Assembly (NCBI RefSeq): GCF_027744825.2
Contig: NC_071340.1
Location: 5,148,501 to 5,212,500, forward strand
Length of the DNA: 64,000 nucleotides
Reading direction: 5' to 3'
Source: Synchiropus splendidus
Taxonomy: Eukaryota; Chordata; Actinopteri; Syngnathiformes; Callionymidae
The notes beneath the pieces are model-generated. The model had not been told where the DNA came from, ran no database searches, and saw only the letters and a program-made list of their open reading frames with translations. Below, one piece after another: positions 61,931 through 64,000 of this stretch (its first letter is position 1; the number at the start of each line of letters is the position of its first letter). The position numbers and the translations under genes were made by a program.

Positions 61931-64000
61931 CTGGAATGTGTTCACAGTGATTCACATTACGCTCACACTTTAGATTAGGGAACATTAATAACCATACATG
62001 AACTACTTATCAATAATATGCAATAAAAATGCAATACCTGCTTATTTGTCTGTAATATATCATTATCAAGTACATAAAAGTGAGTTGTTAAGCCTGCAAT
62101 AGTCACTAAAAACTTCGTTCTCAACAGCATCACCATTACTGACTATTGGCAGTAAATAAATAAGTTATTAACCTACAGATAATAGTTGTTGTTGTCTTCC
62201 CCAATCTAAAGTCTCCCCACAATAAAGTTCAGGAATACAGATGTGAACATCATCACAGTCATTGATATGATAATGATAAAGCTGTATTTATACGGTATAG
62301 CACTTTTTGGAATGCTGCTTAAAATGCGCTTTAGAGTGTTTGCAGTTTTAATGGTGGGTGCACATGTAAACATCAATATAGCATGTGATATAGCATTTAT
62401 CTGTGCGCAGAGGTAAATGTCAACATATGTATTGGTCAATACAAAAGTCAAATCCCTTTAGTGGAGACAAACCAAAAGTAGTCTGTACCAGTTTTCAAAG
62501 CATTTTTCTTGTGCATCATAGTTTTGCAAAATGGACAAACTGACAATGATGTTTGCGGATGATATGATTAATTTAAGAGTGCAAGAGCAGGTTGCAGTAT
62601 GAGAGGAAGAGGGAACGACTCAGTTCAAAAAATGCAATAGGAGAAAGGAGATGGAAGACTTCTAACTGGCACATTCAGACGTTTGAAACACATGTTGAGG
62701 GGAGACAAAGCTGGACAAAGAAGGAGAAGGGGATAGGACCAGAACATGCTTGAGGAGCTGCTGTGGCAACCAGTTAGGACTTGCCAAAAAGGGATCACGA
62801 AAACTGAGATATAATATGGAACCTGGCCTTTCCTTTTTCGCCTTGTCTCACACAATATGAACAGCTCAATTATAACAAAGTGGTGGAATTTACTGTGTCA
62901 TATCCGTGAGATTATTATTGCCAACAGGTTTCAGCAAATGTTTTTTCAATGTTCACAAAAGCAACTGCCTGCGTGACGGTCGTTGACCATGACTGGCCCA
63001 GAACCATCAAATATAGCACAGAGCGTCTACAGAGAGCACATTCAAAGTCTTTTCCTGCTCAGCCTTGTTTTCATGCTGTTGTCTCTGAAAGGATTTGATG
63101 TTCAATAAGGCTGCCGTCGCGCCTAAAAATACCCAAACACAGCAGTCTGCAGGCAAAACTTTGACAGACAGTATGACTGTATGACAGACTGTATGAAGGA
63201 GTGGGCGAGAGGAGAAGAGGCGAGGTTGTTTCATCAGAGAGAGAGAGATATCTGATGTGCCCACTATAGGGCCAAATCACCTGCTGTAGCTCTGATAAAT
63301 AATACAAAAGCAGCCTAGTTTCGTGGCCCAGCCCTGTCTAGTCGATCTCTGGAAGTCCTGTCAAGTCTATTCAAGTCAGCATTATATAAGAGATCTCTTA
63401 TCAACAATAACCGCCTCAAGATATTACCCCCTCAACACACTGCGTTCTTCAATTTAAATCCTCGAAAAGGTCAAGACTAAGATTTGGCTGGCAGGCGGGT
63501 GTAAGAAACAGAGTGTGAATAATTAGTGTCTGTGTTACCATGGTGACAAAGTGCACCGTACAGTGTCAAAGCAGAAGGAGAGCACTACATGGGAGTGGAC
63601 TTCCCACAGATCTGAGAGCCATCCCTGCCGAGCGAGTACGAATGGAGTCGTCTCTGCTCAGACAAACAACAAGACTGTGGACTCGTTCATTGTGAGTGGC
63701 CTCTTTATCAGAATCCGCCTAGTTTGGGCTGAAAAAAGCCGCTTGGTGTTTCTAGTCTTTGTTTAACCGTCGATTCCTGAAATCCATGTTTTCTTTTAGT
63801 TTAAGAACAACTGTTAGTTCCGTCTTAATACTTTTGTGGGAAAATGATTAGAAGAAAAAACATGTAGAACTATTATTATTATTATTATTATTATATTTCT
63901 GGGCTGGATTTGGCCCTGGGGCCTGGGGTCTGACACATATTAGTCTCAAACATGACTAGCTGGAGAGATGTTTTCAGCATGACCAACAGGGACAAGGGAA
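61931..64000 (-). other. tmem8b: tmem8b upstream intron, continues beyond the window
   Basis: The exon at 61930 opens mid-codon, so an upstream exon must supply one base. No minus-strand stretch up to 64000 reads as a TMEM8B exon, so this is intron to the window edge. It contains an (ATT)n tract at 63870-63893. Confidence 0.7.
63870..63893. repeat. (ATT)n microsatellite
   Basis: A short run of eight ATT-type trinucleotides, with no other notable feature. Confidence 0.9.

Overview
The window is vertebrate nuclear DNA, and the sequence points to a teleost fish. It has long introns with GT-AG splice sites, abundant microsatellites, fish-type LINE, hAT and SINE-like repeats, no operon structure, and a single recognisable protein-coding gene. 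No ORF longer than 172 codons is present; coding sequence is split into exons.

The gene is tmem8b (TMEM8B/NGX6 family) on the minus strand. Eight coding exons between 61930 and 33694 could be joined in frame with canonical splice sites at every junction. They encode the C-terminal 507 residues; exons further 5' lie beyond position 64000. Counted from an internal Met at 61880, which matches the start of the short mammalian isoform as I recall it, the product would be 491 residues. It has an N-glycosylated extracellular part, one EGF-like module with six cysteines, and a multi-pass membrane domain of the CREST hydrolase superfamily with the complete SxxxH, Asp and HxxxH residue set.

The left half (1-33693) appears to be intergenic and repeat-rich. 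From left to right it holds: a nested inverted repeat (871-963); RTE-like LINE debris abutting a tRNA-Asn-like sequence (8941-9122); a 179-bp hAT-type MITE (9157-9335); an internally deleted LINE relic (12168-12440); a minus-strand LINE reverse-transcriptase tail (15176-15730); a 3.35-kb minisatellite of 41/36-bp units (18048-21397); a larger internally deleted LINE of the same family (21398-22926), followed by a second minisatellite; more RTE-like debris; two further hAT-like elements (25931-26252 and 26614-27329, the latter with a perfect 8-bp target duplication); and a (TA)n tract.

The right half is tmem8b with repeat insertions in its introns: SINE-like copies, a (CA)n tract, a LINE 3' scrap, a 621-bp solo LTR with a 5-bp target duplication, an antisense LINE fragment, and an 87-bp direct repeat flanking 585 bp that includes an unassigned ORF.

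The most unusual structures are the 41-bp array, in which each full unit stacks a GC box, an E-box/CLEAR-like core and a perfect CArG box and which shows a 359-bp higher-order period; the pair of LINE deletion derivatives sharing both ends; and the 87-bp direct repeats. I found no convincing new enzymatic or defence system. All family assignments come from reading the sequence against remembered family features; no search was run.
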